Assembly (NCBI GenBank): GCA_025363505.1
Contig: JANYDV010000086.1
Span: 1 to 5,741 of the forward strand
From: Bacteroidota bacterium
GTDB taxonomy: Bacteria > Bacteroidota > Ignavibacteria > Palsa-1295
Length of the DNA stretch: 5,741 nt
Reading direction: 5' to 3'
Part shown: one piece after another, positions 5,665 through 5,741 of the stretch
Numbering within the stretch: the stretch's first letter is position 1
Layout of the letters: every line of letters begins with the position of its first letter
The notes under the pieces: model-generated
Databases searched by the model: none
Told to the model about the DNA's origin: nothing
The model's input: only the letters and a program-made list of their open reading frames with translations
Made by a program: the position numbers and the translations under genes

Positions 5665-5741
5665 TTAATCGCTCTCAGTGCCAGTTCCTTCACTCAAATA
5701 GAGCAAATACGCCCCTGTACCCCACCACCACTCGCCGCGAC
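5665..5741 (-). CDS. C-terminal tail of an unidentified protein (runs off the right edge)
   Basis: The minus-strand frame ending at TAA (5667-5665) gives 24 residues before the edge, including GEWWWGTGAYLLYLSE. This aromatic, Gly-rich string reads as genuine protein and recalls the WGTGAFLLAGSE-like end of family GH88/GH105 unsaturated glycuronyl or rhamnogalacturonyl hydrolases. With so few residues, that family link is a weak guess. Other frames in this stretch are also open, so the gene itself is only probable. It would lie upstream of rpsO on the same strand, with 127 bases between its stop and the rpsO start. Confidence 0.42.
   Translation of the reverse strand, partial: RGEWWWGTGAYLLYLSEGTGTESD

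Noticed and set aside
5580..5741. A plus-strand open frame of 54 codons starting ATGAAAGCATCG and open to the edge
   Set aside because: No Shine-Dalgarno or family-like sequence; it overlaps the better-looking minus-strand tail and sits in the rpsO upstream region. An edge-open frame this short occurs easily by chance.
1..5741. Search for a CRISPR array, insertion sequence, tRNA, attachment site or toxin-antitoxin pair
   Set aside because: I saw no regularly spaced repeats, transposase-like protein, terminal inverted repeats, tRNA-like cloverleaf or small gene pair on either strand. The window does not support a mobile or defence island.

Overview
The window looks like chromosomal DNA from a bacterium of the Bacteroidota/Ignavibacteriota/Kapaibacteriota group (the FCB assemblage). 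The main evidence is the large secreted protease. It combines a signal peptide cleaved before glutamine, two choice-of-anchor (ASPM-SPD-2-Hydin-like) domains and a C-terminal SPNPTSG-type sorting domain of the type IX secretion system (T9SS). The density of such immunoglobulin-like domains suggests Ignavibacteria or Candidatus Kapaibacteria rather than classical Bacteroidia, but that narrower placement is inference.

Layout: (i) 1-333, minus strand: the N-terminal 111 residues of a small lipoprotein that runs off the left edge. (ii) 334-489: an AT-rich divergent intergenic region with a candidate promoter, a repeated GGAAATTC element and a clear Shine-Dalgarno for the next gene. (iii) 490-2676, plus strand: a 728-residue secreted metzincin (reprolysin/M12B-like) protease with an ADAM-like prodomain. 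(iv) 2695-2729: a strong bidirectional terminator between convergent genes. (v) 2751-4985, minus strand: pnp, a complete polynucleotide phosphorylase with an added Gly/Arg-rich tail. (vi) 4986-5267: a 282-base gap with the rpsO terminator, a two-part hairpin and a candidate pnp promoter. (vii) 5268-5537, minus strand: rpsO, ribosomal protein S15. (viii) 5538-5664: an rpsO upstream region with a weak hairpin and T-run. (ix) 5665-5741, minus strand: probably the last 24 or so residues of another gene, seen only as a tail.

How the parts work together: rpsO and pnp keep the gene order found across many bacteria, so the right half is ordinary housekeeping (30S assembly and RNA decay). A strong intrinsic terminator separates them, so pnp probably relies on its own promoter or on read-through. 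The left half is accessory envelope and secretion content: an exported protease divergent from a lipoprotein. I see no mobile element, CRISPR array, tRNA or rRNA. I found no convincing new multi-gene system. The most unusual items are the protease architecture, with a prodomain resembling that of animal ADAMs, and the structured rpsO-pnp spacer.
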